This document shows positions 8,264-17,965 of a stretch of DNA of 64,000 nt, piece after piece. Below the pieces are notes generated by a model. It was not told the DNA's origin, ran no database searches, and saw only the letters and a program-made list of their open reading frames with translations. Every line of letters starts with the position of its first letter. Position 1 is the first letter of the stretch. The position numbers and the translations under genes are program-made. The DNA is from Candidatus Ruthia sp. Cpac_8_S14 (lineage in GTDB: Bacteria > Pseudomonadota > Gammaproteobacteria > PS1 > Pseudothioglobaceae): the NCBI GenBank assembly GCA_021730205.1, contig CP072533.1, positions 496,001 through 560,000 of the forward strand, given 5' to 3'.

Positions 8264-8966
8264 AATATTGGCCCCGTCCTGCCCGCCGCCGCCGCTTTCA
8301 GCCGCACTCAAAGCACAAAAAGACTTGTCAGAAACCCAAGCAAAACTACAAAGCATTAAACAAACGCTTAAATAACAAAGAGTTGTTGAATAAAACAGTG
8401 CAAATTGATTGGCACAGAAACACAAATATCATTAGAAATACGAATAGTTGTTTAAAAAAAATAGTGATTAACCAATTATTAAAGAAAATTAACATTATAA
8501 AATTAAAACTTGATTTTTATCTTAATTCTGATTAAGAAGTAACTGATAGCAATATTAAAACTACCGAATCTGAAGGTAACAAAAATATTTACACAACCAG
8601 TCTTGTATTTGAATATCTTTTGTTTGGAAAAATTACCAATCAAATCAATTTGTAAATTAATCAGTTAGGCTTACGTAAATTAGAAATTTCTTACAAAAAC
8701 AAACTGAAAGATCTGAATGCCGAAGTACAATCTTTAGATATATCTTTAATCTCTAATCAGAAAATGCTTAATAACTATACTCAAAAAACGACAAAATAAG
8801 GAATCTAATTGACATACTCAATGAGCAAAAACAGTCTCAATTAAATTATATTGATGCTGGAAGCGCTTATCAAATCAATATAATCAATTACAACAATTTG
8901 TTAGATAAGCTAATTAATACACCTTTAAAAGGAAAAATACAGCTAAGCCAACAATCTGTTGAATAA
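8264..8966 (+). pseudogene. Remnant of a coiled-coil, EnvC-like murein hydrolase activator
   Basis: No long frame survives between plsC and yceD. Separate plus-strand stretches are coiled-coil-like. Near 8300-8373 a segment reading KAQKDLSETQAKLQSIKQTL is followed by a stop. Near 8674-8798 a Lys/Asn-rich helix-forming segment ends in a stop. Near 8812-8966 a last piece ends ...NTPLKGKIQLSQQSVE. This pattern (QLK-type coiled coil, then a short L-K-G-K linker) resembles the N-terminal half of EnvC/M23 activators, with the peptidase domain lost. An unusual G+C-rich patch with repeated CCG lies at about 8270-8305. The family call is tentative; the pseudogene state is clear. Confidence 0.5.
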
Positions 8967-9044
8967 TTATTTTTCTATAAAGAATAATAATTATTAGCTA
9001 TTTTTTTTGATAAAATCACCAAGTTGTTTTTTTGGTAAAGGTTA

Positions 9045-9539
9045 ATGCAAGGAATACCAGACACTATAAAGTTATTTAGTTTTGCTAAAAAAGGATTGAA
9101 TCTTTCACATATATATCAAGTGAAAGATTTTCCTAGAATAAAAAAACTACTTAGCAATATTGATGATGAAGTGAAAGTTGAATTAAGTTTCTACATTGAA
9201 AACAATTCAATTCCTTGTATTGAAGGCGTCGTTAAACTAAGTGCTGTGGTTGATTGCCAACGCTGTTTAAATGAGGTGAATCTTCGTTTAAGCCCTAGTT
9301 TTAAACTTGGTTTTTTGAAAAATGAACAACAGGGAGAAACACTAGATTCAAGCTTTGAGACAATTCTTAATACTGATGAAGCGTTTTTAACCATTGAATT
9401 TATAACAGATGAGGTGCTAATATCCATTCCAATGAGTCCGATGCATTCACACAAATGTCAATCGTACCAAGATAAAGAGCAGATAAAGCAAGAGAAACAC
9501 AATCCTTTTTCAAAATTAAAACACACAAAAACTCAATAA
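9045..9539 (+). CDS. yceD: YceD family protein (DUF177), large rRNA accumulation protein
   Basis: A 164-residue cytoplasmic protein of the DUF177/YceD family, which in bacteria and plants is needed for normal 23S rRNA accumulation. The diagnostic Cys pair sits in VVDCQRCL (about residue 70), and the second half shows the acidic strand [18 protein letters not shown]. It lies directly upstream of rpmF, the invariant yceD-rpmF arrangement, and so links ribosome and lipid genes in one transcript. The start ATG at 9045-9047 lacks a strong Shine-Dalgarno sequence. The C-terminal Cys-containing tail (HKCQSYQD) is conserved in outline. Confidence 0.85.
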   Translation: MQGIPDTIKLFSFAKKGLNLSHIYQVKDFPRIKKLLSNIDDEVKVELSFYIENNSIPCIEGVVKLSAVVDCQRCLNEVNLRLSPSFKLGFLKNEQQGETLDSSFETILNTDEAFLTIEFITDEVLISIPMSPMHSHKCQSYQDKEQIKQEKHNPFSKLKHTKTQ

Positions 9540-9559
9540 AAAAAATAAGGAGTAAGAAA

Positions 9560-9757
9560 ATGGCTGTACAAAAAAGTAGAAAAACCCCTTCAAAAAGAGG
9601 CATGCGTCGCTCACATAACGCACTAACAAGTCCTACATTGTCAGAAAATCAAGAAACGGGTGAAATTCACTTGCGTCACCACATTACAGCTGACGGTTAT
9701 TACCGTGATAAAAAAGTAGTCAATAAAGAGCAAGATATTCAAGAAATAGACGCTTAA
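9560..9757 (+). CDS. rpmF: 50S ribosomal protein L32
   Basis: A 65-residue basic protein starting [19 protein letters not shown] and carrying the typical [15 protein letters not shown] core. It is the cysteine-free form of L32. It is preceded by a good ribosome-binding site (AAGGAG about 8 bases before ATG). A short acidic tail after KKVV extends it slightly beyond the E. coli protein. It sits in the standard yceD-rpmF-plsX order. Confidence 0.97.
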   Translation: MAVQKSRKTPSKRGMRRSHNALTSPTLSENQETGEIHLRHHITADGYYRDKKVVNKEQDIQEIDA

Positions 9758-9762
9758 ACCTC

Positions 9763-10782
9763 ATGACAATAAAGGTGTCAATTGATGCCTCAGGGGGGGA
9801 TTATGGCATACTTGTTACTATTGAAGCAGGTATTAAAGCACTAGGCGTATTTCAAGATTTGTATTTATATTTTGTGGGTGATGAATCTAGCATCAGAACT
9901 GAATTAGATAAACACCCATCAAATACACTTAGTTCAAGATATGCAATTATTCACGCAAGTGAAGTTGTATCAATGAATGAATCTCCAGCAATTGCATTAC
10001 GAAAAAAGAAAGACTCTTCTATGCGCGTTGCAATTAATCTAGTCAAAACACTTGAGGCAGACGCTTGTATTAGTGCAGGCAATACTGGTGCGCTCATGGC
10101 CATTTCTCGTTTTGTACTAAAAACCATCAAAGGCATTAATCGCCCTGCCATTATGGGTCGAATGCCAACCATGACTGGGCATACGCACATGCTTGATTTG
10201 GGTGCTAATGTTGATTCAAAACCAAAAGCTTTGGTTGAATTTGCAACAATGGGCTCAATTGCTGTCAAGCACACTGAAAATATTACAGCGCCCACCATCG
10301 GCCTTCTTAATATTGGTGAAGAAGATATGAAAGGTAGTGAAAAAATCAAAAGAACTGCCGAGTTATTAAAAATTTCTAGTTTAAATTATGTAGGATTTGT
10401 TGAAGGTGATGATATTTATAAGGGTACAGTAGACTTAATTGTTTGCGATGGCTTTGAAGGCAATATTGCACTAAAAGCCAGTGAAGGTGTGGCCTTAATG
10501 ATGGGACACTACCTAAAACAAGCATTTACTCGAAATTTACTAACCAAATTGATTGCTCTAATCGCAACCCCTGTACTTAAAGACTTTAAGTCTAGTTTAA
10601 ACTCTGGTAAGTACAATGGCGCCTCCTTGTTGGGACTTCGTGGTATTGTTGTTAAAAGTCATGGTAATGCAAACGTTGATTCATTTTTAGTAGCAATTAC
10701 TGAGGCCTATGTTGAGGCTCATGCTAAAATCAGCGACAAAATATCACTTCAAATTTCAAAAGAATTAGAACACAATGAATAA
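9763..10782 (+). CDS. plsX: Phosphate acyltransferase PlsX
   Basis: A 339-residue peripheral membrane enzyme that makes acyl-phosphate from acyl-ACP for phospholipid synthesis. The N-terminal signature reads DASGGDYG where most family members have DAMGGDxGP. Further family landmarks follow: SAGNTGALMA, RPAIMGRMP, LDLGANVDSKP, GLLNIGEEDMKG, and DLIVCDGFEGNIALKASEG. It starts five bases after rpmF and overlaps fabH by eight bases, so it is part of the yceD-rpmF-plsX-fabH operon. Confidence 0.94.
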   Translation: MTIKVSIDASGGDYGILVTIEAGIKALGVFQDLYLYFVGDESSIRTELDKHPSNTLSSRYAIIHASEVVSMNESPAIALRKKKDSSMRVAINLVKTLEADACISAGNTGALMAISRFVLKTIKGINRPAIMGRMPTMTGHTHMLDLGANVDSKPKALVEFATMGSIAVKHTENITAPTIGLLNIGEEDMKGSEKIKRTAELLKISSLNYVGFVEGDDIYKGTVDLIVCDGFEGNIALKASEGVALMMGHYLKQAFTRNLLTKLIALIATPVLKDFKSSLNSGKYNGASLLGLRGIVVKSHGNANVDSFLVAITEAYVEAHAKISDKISLQISKELEHNE

Positions 10783-11719
10783 ATTTGCAAGAATTATTGG
10801 TACGGGTAGTTACCTGCCACTCACTATTGTCACCAACGACGATTTATCAAAAACTATTGATACAACAAATGAATGGATTACCACGCGCACAGGTATTAAA
10901 CAAAGACACAAAGTTACTAATGAAACAACTTGTGATTTAGCCGAAAAAGCAGCCAATTATGCACTTGAGATGGCTGGTATTAATGCCAAAGATTTAGATT
11001 TGATTATCCTAGCGACCACCACACCTGATAAAATTTTTCCTGCAACAGCAACTATGCTACAAACTGCAATTGGAGCTTCATGTCCTGCATTTGATTTACA
11101 ATCTGTCTGCGCAGGCTTTATTTTTGCTCTAACCACAGCGCAGCAATATATCAAAACTAGTGCTGCTAATAAAGTATTGGTTGTTGGTAGTGAAACTTTA
11201 TCAAGAATTGTTAATTGGAAAGACCGCTCTACTGCGGTTTTATTTGGTGATGGTGCAGGGGCGGTGGTGCTAAGTGGCAGTAATGATACTGGCATCTTGC
11301 ACTCAAAACTATTCAGTGATGGCAACTATCTATCTTCACTTCAAGTAAGCAATAATTACATTAATAAAGTAGGTTTTATTAAAATGTCTGGTAATGAAGT
11401 TTTTAAAATTGCCGTCAACCTCTTAGCTTCTTTAGCAGAAGAAACACTTAAAGAGGCTAATTTAAGCTCAGACAAATTAGATTGGATGGTGCCACATCAG
11501 GCTAATATTCGCATTATATCAGCCGTGGCTAAACGTATCAAGATCCCAATGAACAAGGTCATTGTTACCCTTGAAAATCATGGTAATACTTCTGCTGCCT
11601 CTATTCCATTAGCGCTTGATACAGCGGTTAGGGATGGCCGCATTAGGAAAGGTGACAATCTGTTATTTGAAGGGATTGGTGCTGGCTTTAGTTGGGGCAG
11701 TGTTTTAGTTCAATTTTAA
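10775..11719 (+). CDS. fabH: 3-oxoacyl-ACP synthase III (KASIII)
   Basis: A 314-residue thiolase-fold enzyme that condenses acetyl-CoA with malonyl-ACP to start fatty acid synthesis. The Cys-His-Asn triad is visible: C112 (SVCAGF), H241 (VPHQANIR) and N271 (NHGNTSAAS). The N-terminal TNEWITTRTGI motif for CoA binding is intact. The length matches E. coli FabH (317). It overlaps plsX upstream and overlaps the convergent ispA by four bases at the stop codons, leaving no room for an ordinary terminator between them. Confidence 0.95.
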   Translation: MNKFARIIGTGSYLPLTIVTNDDLSKTIDTTNEWITTRTGIKQRHKVTNETTCDLAEKAANYALEMAGINAKDLDLIILATTTPDKIFPATATMLQTAIGASCPAFDLQSVCAGFIFALTTAQQYIKTSAANKVLVVGSETLSRIVNWKDRSTAVLFGDGAGAVVLSGSNDTGILHSKLFSDGNYLSSLQVSNNYINKVGFIKMSGNEVFKIAVNLLASLAEETLKEANLSSDKLDWMVPHQANIRIISAVAKRIKIPMNKVIVTLENHGNTSAASIPLALDTAVRDGRIRKGDNLLFEGIGAGFSWGSVLVQF

Positions 11720-12570
11720 AACAATCTTGCTTGTAGATTAGCCGTTAATTGTTGCAATTCTGCTACATTTACACTTAATAGATCTAACTCGTCACTGGCT
11801 TTTTCGTATAAGTTCTTATAAGCAAGTTTTGATTTATCCAAGCCTAATAAAGATGGATAAGTAGGTTTATTTTTGTATTCATCAGAAAATTGCTTCTTAC
11901 CTAATAACGCATCAGGCGTTTCAATATCAAGCACATCATCTTGAATTTGATATGCCAAACCGATATCTTTAGAGAAGGTATTTAAAGTGACTCTATCCTT
12001 ATTATTGCACGTTCTAGAAACAATTGCACCTAAGTTAACTGCACAACTCAGTAACACACCTGTTTTTTTTCGGTGCATAGTTTCTAGTGTTTCGATATCC
12101 ACCTGCTTTGCAATAATAGATAAATCAATTGCTTGACCTTCTGCCATTTCAAATGAGGCGTGAGTCAAAGACTTCAGCAACTCAATTTTGATATCAGCAT
12201 TAATTAAATCATCATTAACCAGTATTTCAAATGCCAATGCTTGCAAACCATCACCTGCTAAAATTGCTTGAGCCTCGCCAAAACGTTTGTGACAAGCTGG
12301 CTGATTATGACGCACATCATCATCATCCATAGCTGGTAAATCATCATGAATTAAAGAATAGGCATGAATAAATTCAACAGCGCAACTACTAGAATCAATT
12401 AAATTTAAGTTTGTACCAAAAATATTAGCAACAGAATAGGCAAGAATAGGTCTAAAACGCTTGCCATTAGTTAACGCACTATAACGCATTGCTTGAGCTA
12501 AAGAGCCTTGTGCCGACAAGTATTGGTCTAATTTAGCATTAACCCTTATGATATAGACATTAAAATCCAT
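11716..12570 (-). CDS. ispA: Polyprenyl (farnesyl) diphosphate synthase IspA
   Basis: A 284-residue trans-isoprenyl diphosphate synthase that builds farnesyl diphosphate from IPP and DMAPP. The first Asp-rich motif is in SLIHDDLPAMDDDD, followed by the KRFGEAQAILAGDGL segment. The second is in AYQIQDDVLDIETP. A lysine in the YSALTNGKRFRP region binds IPP. All motifs are intact, and the length is close to E. coli IspA. It lies 49 bp after xseB, the conserved xseB-ispA order. dxs, often the next gene, is absent here because fabH lies convergent. Confidence 0.92.
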   Translation of the reverse strand: MDFNVYIIRVNAKLDQYLSAQGSLAQAMRYSALTNGKRFRPILAYSVANIFGTNLNLIDSSSCAVEFIHAYSLIHDDLPAMDDDDVRHNQPACHKRFGEAQAILAGDGLQALAFEILVNDDLINADIKIELLKSLTHASFEMAEGQAIDLSIIAKQVDIETLETMHRKKTGVLLSCAVNLGAIVSRTCNNKDRVTLNTFSKDIGLAYQIQDDVLDIETPDALLGKKQFSDEYKNKPTYPSLLGLDKSKLAYKNLYEKASDELDLLSVNVAELQQLTANLQARLF

Positions 12571-12619
12571 TGCTTAAAAGTCTTAATTCGATATTTGATG
12601 CTTAGAATGGTGCAAAACC

Positions 12620-12844
12620 TTACAAATCCTTTAATGGTTTTTCGTTTGTGTAGCTATCTTGCTCAGTTAGCATGAAAATTTTTTGTTCTGCTTCATTTAA
12701 TGCGCTTTGGCATTGCTTGGTTAAAGTCACTCCTTTAGAAAAGTAATCAAGTGAATCTTCAAGGCTTAAATCACCAGATTCCATGGTTTTTACAATTTTT
12801 TCTAAATCGATTAAACCCTGATTAAAATCAAATTTTTTTGCCAT
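12620..12844 (-). CDS. xseB: Exodeoxyribonuclease VII small subunit
   Basis: A 74-residue XseB protein, starting MAKKFDFNQGLIDLEKIVK at ATG 12842-12844. The diagnostic motif follows: LEKIVKTMESGDLSLEDSL, then FSKGVTLTKQCQSALNEAEQK. It forms the regulatory helices of ExoVII together with XseA. The chosen start has an AGGAGG-type ribosome-binding site about 10 bases upstream; an in-frame extension of six residues starting further up would bury that site. It is upstream of ispA in the usual order. Confidence 0.92.
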   Translation of the reverse strand: MAKKFDFNQGLIDLEKIVKTMESGDLSLEDSLDYFSKGVTLTKQCQSALNEAEQKIFMLTEQDSYTNEKPLKDL

Positions 12845-12946
12845 TTTATGTTCTTCCTCCACTACCTGCTTTGCTTAGTATTTTATCCATTATTCTTGCT
12901 GGTAGTATTCTTTTAAGCAGAGCAAACAGTTTAGTTGGAAAGGTAA

Positions 12947-13659
12947 CCTAATAATGAATTTTGGCATTTTTTGCTTCTAAAGCATGAACAATGTATTTCA
13001 GTATTGCTTTTGTAGGCAAAATATAGGCGGCTAATTTATCAGTATTCAAACGTTTAATCATTTGTTCGTAGCTGCGCTGATGATTACTAGCACTCATGTC
13101 AATTTTTTTTAAAAGCTTGATAAGCATTTTTCTCTAAACTTAGACTCAATCGGCCCTGGCTGAATTAAAGCAAGTTGGGTGTGTGTTTTGATAACTCCAG
13201 TCTTAAGGCCCTCAATGGCAAATTTAGAGGCATTGTACGAACCTCTAAAGGCATTTTTCCACAAAACCTAAATTGAACTTAAATAAACAATTTTACTTTG
13301 ATTATTGGCTTTTATTTTTACCAGCACTAAGTTGTTTAATTCATGCCAACCAAATACATTGGTTTGGAATTGTGCTTCAAGTGTTTGTCTAGATATATCT
13401 TCCAATGCACCTACTTACCCATAAACGCCATTATGTATCAATCCATATAGGTTTCCCATAAACATGGTCATGGCACCTTGAATGGATTCAGAAGAGGATA
13501 AACCAAGTTGATAAACAGCAAAGTTTAAGTTTTTTAACTTCTCAATATCGGCGTCACTTCTAGTAGAAGCAAACACTTGATAGCCCTTTTGCTTTAATCC
13601 TTTCGCCAAACACAGGGCAGAATACTACTTAAACAGCCTGTAATTAAAACTGATTTCAC
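12947..13659 (-). pseudogene. Decayed short-chain dehydrogenase/reductase
   Basis: Reading the minus strand from a GTG at 13657-13659 (overlapping the pcnB stop), the start VKSVLITG is an SDR cofactor strand, but the Gly-rich loop is disrupted. A 64-residue stretch (13415-13609) continues ...KGYQVFASTRSDADIEKL and ends at an in-frame stop. Beyond it, other frames give VGALEDISRQTLEAQFQTNV, the catalytic-type strand IVYLSS, and a YNASKFAIEGL motif containing the Tyr-x3-Lys pair. At least two stops and two frameshifts separate these pieces. This is a clear pseudogene of an SDR distinct from the intact one at 4970-5722. Confidence 0.88.
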
Positions 13660-14795
13660 TGTTGAGCTTTAGTCCAAAATTCAGCCACTTCAGACAATTC
13701 TGGATTGATACTCATAGAGCGTAATAATAAGAAATCGTATGCTATTCTAAAACATGGATTGCTTAGTAATGCTTTGACTTTTTTTGGTTGCATCTTTTCT
13801 AGTCTTGATTGCATTAGCCAAATATTCTTAATTCTAGTACTTAACCATCTGGGTAGCGAGACTTGCTTAATTTGATTAATAATGACTTCTTCAGAAGCCT
13901 GAATCATTGTTAAAGGCGAACAACTTTGCTTGTTTTCAAGTGCAATAAAACGCTCGTTATAAGCCTGCCATAAGAATACAGCAAATAAAAATACAGGTGT
14001 GACAGGTTGATTTTTTCTAATTCTGTCCGAGGTATTTAATAAGGCCTTTTTAATAAATTCATTTTTATGGGTTTGTTTAAACAAATATTTTAATAAACCA
14101 TATTTTTCTAAACGTTCATACACTTCAAACCCATATTCATTGTGAAATAACTTAATGCATTCTTCATACAAGCGTGCTGCAGAAATATTACCAAGAAGTG
14201 ACGCTTGTTCAAAAATAGCTGATTTAATCTCATCACTCAATTGAACTCCTAACTTAGTTTGAAACCTAATGCCTCTAATCATGCGTACTGGGTCTTGCTC
14301 AAATCTTAGTTTTGGATTGCCAATAATATGCATTCTTTGTGCTTTTATATCCTCAAGCCCGCCCATATAATCAATGACTTCTTGTGTCTTAATGTCATAA
14401 TAAAGTGCATTAATATTAAAATCCCTACGCACAACATCATCTTCGATACTGCCATAGAAATTATCACGAACAACGATACCATCGTTAGCGGTTTGCACTT
14501 TGCCTGACCTAAAGGTAGCCACTTCGATAAATTTACGTGCTGAAAACATAACGTGCACTAAACGAAATCGCCTGCCAATTAAACGCGAACGTTTGAATAA
14601 TTTATGCACTTGTTCTGGCTTGGCATTGGTTGCAATATCAAAATCTTTTGGCTTTAAATTTAAGAGTAAATCTCTAACGCAACCACCTACTAGATAGGCT
14701 TTAAACCCTGCTTTATTAATAATATTAATAACTTTTAAAGCGTCTTTGTCTAAAAGTTTTTTATCAAATTTAATGCTTTGACGAATGACTTTCAT
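13656..14795 (-). CDS. pcnB: Poly(A) polymerase I (PcnB), short form
   Basis: A 379-residue class II nucleotidyltransferase that adds poly(A) tails to RNA 3' ends and so promotes RNA decay. The head domain has AYLVGGCVRDLLLNLKPKDF and the catalytic DFDIAT (D-x-D), then RLIGRRFRLVHVMF and RRDFNINALYYD, all PcnB-like rather than CCA-enzyme-like. The neck has RFEQDPVRMIRGIRF. It is about 80 residues shorter than E. coli PcnB, lacking much of the basic C-terminal tail. It pairs functionally with pnp and rho in RNA turnover. A CCA-adding enzyme is the only alternative; the RFRLVHVMF segment argues for PcnB. Confidence 0.85.
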   Translation of the reverse strand: MKVIRQSIKFDKKLLDKDALKVINIINKAGFKAYLVGGCVRDLLLNLKPKDFDIATNAKPEQVHKLFKRSRLIGRRFRLVHVMFSARKFIEVATFRSGKVQTANDGIVVRDNFYGSIEDDVVRRDFNINALYYDIKTQEVIDYMGGLEDIKAQRMHIIGNPKLRFEQDPVRMIRGIRFQTKLGVQLSDEIKSAIFEQASLLGNISAARLYEECIKLFHNEYGFEVYERLEKYGLLKYLFKQTHKNEFIKKALLNTSDRIRKNQPVTPVFLFAVFLWQAYNERFIALENKQSCSPLTMIQASEEVIINQIKQVSLPRWLSTRIKNIWLMQSRLEKMQPKKVKALLSNPCFRIAYDFLLLRSMSINPELSEVAEFWTKAQQ

Positions 14796-14803
14796 AAAAA
14801 ATA

Positions 14804-15201
14804 CTAACCCAAATGCTGTAAATCAACTTTGGCTTTAGGTGTCCAGTTTTTTTGTTTATGTTCAGCAATTATGATTGTATAAACATCGCCACGAACATTA
14901 GAAATTGCCTTTAGACGCATAAGTCTTGAGTTGCTTGCGGAGCCTAAATCATCAAGAATTTTGATTAGTAACCACCTCATGAAATGTGCGCCCTCGTTTC
15001 GATACGACCAAATATACATTTTCAACAATCTTAATTCTATACATGATCAGCAATGTATTCAAGATGCAATCTGGCGAAATCAGGCTGTCCTGTTTTTGAA
15101 CACAGGCAGATAAACTCTGGCATATCAATTTGAATGACAAAATCGCGCTCAATATTAGGATTATCAAAAACTTCTAAGGCTTTTCTGGGTTGAGATGACA
15201 T
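14804..15201 (-). pseudogene. queF: Decayed queF (NADPH-dependent 7-cyano-7-deazaguanine reductase)
   Basis: From ATG 15199-15201 the minus strand reads [18 protein letters not shown], then [18 protein letters not shown] (with the catalytic Cys region) and HLEYIADHV, followed by a premature stop. In shifted frames the family continues: LKMYIWSYRNEGA, then HEVVTNQ, then ILDDLGSASNSRLMRLKA and NVRGDVYTIIIAEH to a stop at 14804-14806. Three indels are therefore needed to restore the frame. QueF makes preQ1 for queuosine in tRNA wobble position 34. The length of the combined pieces matches the short (about 130-150 residue) QueF type. It is certainly dead as a single frame. Confidence 0.92.
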
Positions 15202-15231
15202 TAAACTTTTTCCTTTAAAAACATGGCTATT

Positions 15232-16374
15232 TTACACTTCAAAAGGTGTAAATTTTCTATGTCTAATTGAATAAAAAATAAAAATTAACAACAACATTGC
15301 CAAATGTACCCACCACAGCCCAATAATTGGCGAAGATTCTCCTCGTTCTAAGGCTGATTTAGCAATTAATAAAACATTGTTATACACAATAAACGCAACA
15401 ACGCCAATCAATACGCCTAAATTTTTACCACTTCTCGGAGAGGTTTTACCAAGCAATACACCAAGTACTGATAATATTAAAATACTCAAAGGCTGAGATG
15501 TTCTCCATTGAAACTCTGCTATTTCTGTCAGTTTGTTAGAGAATAACAATTCAGACGTTGATTTTGATTCTACCTTCGTAACTGTGCTAATAGCTCTTTG
15601 CACCTCGCCATCAATAATTTGCAAATCATATAATTTAAAATTTAAAATTTTTTTATTCTTATCCAAAGAAAAGCCGTGATAACGCGTACCATTTTTAAGG
15701 CGCAGATATACACTATTGGTGTTTAAGTTGGTATACTTTTGAGCTTGTTTTGCCAAGGTTATAACTGGCTCATTATTGACTAATGTATAAATAAAAATCT
15801 CTTCCATATTTTGCTCTTTAGCATTATCAGTATCACTGACCTTTGATGCGTAAAAAATAATATCACCATTTTTAAACTCTTGAAACTCACCCTCTTTAAT
15901 AAAAGAAAATTCAGATGCATTCTCACTACGCGCCATAATCAAGCCTCTTTGTTGCTTAGACCAAGGTACCACAACTGTCGTTAAAAGCAAAACAAAGATA
16001 AAAATAAAAATAACAAGCGGTTGAATGAATACCATAAAATGCTTATCACCTAAACCCAATGAATTCATCACAATGGCTTCTGAATCCTTGTAAAGATTGC
16101 TAACACTCAAAATAATAGCCAATAACAAAGATAAGGACAAAATTAGTACAACATCTCTAATCATATTAAAGCCAACCAGTGGCAATAAGTCTGCAACAGG
16201 TATGCCTTCTCTTAAACTTTCTTTAATTACTAATACCAATTGGTTACCAAAAACAACCAGACCAATCACAATAAATACCGCGCTCAAAAGTACTAATACA
16301 TTGCGCATTAAATACCTAGCCAGAATGCTATTTTGTAATTTAAACGCTCTAACTACTATAGAAGGAAGTTTCAT
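15232..16374 (-). CDS. lptF: LPS export ABC transporter permease LptF
   Basis: A 380-residue inner-membrane permease of the YjgP/YjgQ family. Hydrophobic segments lie near residues 25-50, 65-90 and 110-135. A periplasmic beta-jellyroll domain (about 140-280) follows, then three C-terminal helices (about 295-375). The N-terminal RYLMRNVLVLLSAVF stretch and the loop LGKTSPRSGKNLGVLIGV are typical of LptF, which with LptG and LptB extracts lipopolysaccharide from the inner membrane. The partner lptG is not adjacent here. A short hairpin (16389-16407) lies just upstream of the start, and no clear Shine-Dalgarno sequence is seen. Confidence 0.85.
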   Translation of the reverse strand: MKLPSIVVRAFKLQNSILARYLMRNVLVLLSAVFIVIGLVVFGNQLVLVIKESLREGIPVADLLPLVGFNMIRDVVLILSLSLLLAIILSVSNLYKDSEAIVMNSLGLGDKHFMVFIQPLVIFIFIFVLLLTTVVVPWSKQQRGLIMARSENASEFSFIKEGEFQEFKNGDIIFYASKVSDTDNAKEQNMEEIFIYTLVNNEPVITLAKQAQKYTNLNTNSVYLRLKNGTRYHGFSLDKNKKILNFKLYDLQIIDGEVQRAISTVTKVESKSTSELLFSNKLTEIAEFQWRTSQPLSILILSVLGVLLGKTSPRSGKNLGVLIGVVAFIVYNNVLLIAKSALERGESSPIIGLWWVHLAMLLLIFIFYSIRHRKFTPFEV

Positions 16375-16388
16375 ATTTTAAGAGGTCG

Positions 16389-16407
16389 CTACACTAATCC
16401 AGTGTAG
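16389..16407. other. Short perfect inverted repeat upstream of lptF
   Basis: CTACACT (16389-16395) and AGTGTAG (16401-16407) form a perfect 7-bp stem with a 5-base loop. It lies in the 211-bp gap between rho and lptF, 15 bases before the lptF start in its transcription direction. No T-run follows on the minus strand, so a classical terminator is doubtful. It may be an attenuating or processing hairpin. Nothing else is recognised in this gap. Confidence 0.4.
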
Positions 16408-16585
16408 TCTAAAAAAATGAGAAGAGGGATCAGCTATTTTTCGAATTTTTTCCTGAGAAAAATACTGTTCTATGAGCTTCATAAATTGTATTGTATTGGA
16501 TTGGTGTGCTGGTCTCCCTGAGTATACTTAAAGCAATTGATAAGTGCGCGGAATAATTAAACAATGATTTTTTTAAACCAATTTA

Positions 16586-17848
16586 TTACTTCTTTTGCGA
16601 CATTGAAGCAAAGAACTCATCATTAGTTTTAGTCAATTTTAAGCGATCAATTAAGAATTCAGCCGCCTCAACGGCATCCATAGGATGCAGAATTTTTCGC
16701 AGAATCCACATTTTTTGTAATTCTTTTTCATCAGTAATTAGCTCTTCGCGGCGCGTGCCAGAAGCATTAATATTAATTGCTGGAAAAATTCGCTTTTCAC
16801 TCAAACGTTTTTCTAAATGAAGTTCCATATTGCCCGTCCCTTTAAACTCTTGGTAAATAACTTCATCCATTTTTGAACCAGTATCAATCAATGCGGTGGC
16901 AATAATGGTAATACTTCCACCATTTTCAATATTTCTAGCTGCACCAAAAAAACGTTTGGGGCGTTGTAGTGCATTAGCATCAACACCACCTGTTAATACC
17001 TTACCTGATGAGGGGGCAATTGTATTATAAGCACGTGCTAATCGCGTGATTGAATCTAGTAAAATAATCACCTCTTTGCCTTCTTCTGCACGTCGTTTGG
17101 CTTTTTGAATCACCATTTCGGCTACTTGCACATGGCGTTTTGCCGATTCATCAAATGTTGAAGCAATCACTTCACCACGGACAGTACGAGCCATTTCTGT
17201 CACTTCTTCAGGACGCTCATCAATCAAAAGTACAATCAGTTCACATTCTGGATGATTAACTGAAATAGAGGTGGCAATATTTTGCATAATCATGGTTTTG
17301 CCTGCTTTAGGTGGTGCAACTAACAAGCCCCTTTGACCTTTGCCAAAAGGTGAAACAAGATCAATCACTCTGGCAGTAATATCCTCAGTGCCACCATTAC
17401 CGATTTCTAAACTAAGCCTTTCATTAGGATGAATAGGTGTTAGTGAGGCAAATGGCACCCTGTTTCTAACATTATCTGGATCTTCGCCGTTCACTTCTAA
17501 TACTTTAATTAAAGCAAAATACTTTTCACCTTTTTTAGGTGCTCTAATTTTTCCTGCAACCAAATCACCAGTTGATAAATTAAAACGTCTAATTTGATTA
17601 GGTGAAATATAAATATCATCTGCGCCCGAGGTGTAAGAATCATCACTTGATCTTAGAAATCCATAGCCATCTTGCAACACTTCCAAGACACCATCGCCTA
17701 ACACCTCCTCATCATTAGCCGCTTTAACTTTAAGAATAATGAAAATTAAGGTTTGCTTTTTGGCTCTAGAAATATTTTCTGCACCTAGAGATTGTGCTAA
17801 TTCTAATAACTCTTCCGGGCTAAATTTTTTGAGTTCTGATAATTTCAT
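16586..17848 (-). CDS. rho: Transcription termination factor Rho
   Basis: A 420-residue hexameric RNA helicase, almost the same length as E. coli Rho (419). The start [19 protein letters not shown] is chosen because it matches the usual N-terminus; an in-frame 9-residue extension is unlikely. The RNA-binding cold-shock-like domain contains DGYGFLRS and [12 protein letters not shown]. The ATPase core has the P-loop [11 protein letters not shown], Walker [11 protein letters not shown] and the Q/R-loop region [20 protein letters not shown]. It follows trxA by 117 bp in the same direction, the conserved trxA-rho order. Confidence 0.97.
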   Translation of the reverse strand: MKLSELKKFSPEELLELAQSLGAENISRAKKQTLIFIILKVKAANDEEVLGDGVLEVLQDGYGFLRSSDDSYTSGADDIYISPNQIRRFNLSTGDLVAGKIRAPKKGEKYFALIKVLEVNGEDPDNVRNRVPFASLTPIHPNERLSLEIGNGGTEDITARVIDLVSPFGKGQRGLLVAPPKAGKTMIMQNIATSISVNHPECELIVLLIDERPEEVTEMARTVRGEVIASTFDESAKRHVQVAEMVIQKAKRRAEEGKEVIILLDSITRLARAYNTIAPSSGKVLTGGVDANALQRPKRFFGAARNIENGGSITIIATALIDTGSKMDEVIYQEFKGTGNMELHLEKRLSEKRIFPAININASGTRREELITDEKELQKMWILRKILHPMDAVEAAEFLIDRLKLTKTNDEFFASMSQKK

Positions 17849-17965
17849 AAATGTGTCCATACTAAGGTTAAGCATTTTTCACTTAACTAGAGATACGCGT
17901 CTAAAGCGCTAGAAAATTTTGTTAAACTGACTATTTAAGATAAAAACAATCAGTTATTTAATTTT

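Noticed and set aside
8210..8425. 71-codon minus-strand frame rich in Cys and with a Gly run (SGGGGQ)
   Set aside because: It overlaps the plsC end and the coiled-coil remnant on the other strand; the Gly run is only the reverse of the CCG patch.
11716..11719. Four-base overlap of convergent fabH and ispA stops as a regulatory antisense device
   Set aside because: Such overlaps are common in compact genomes; no further signal supports a regulatory role.
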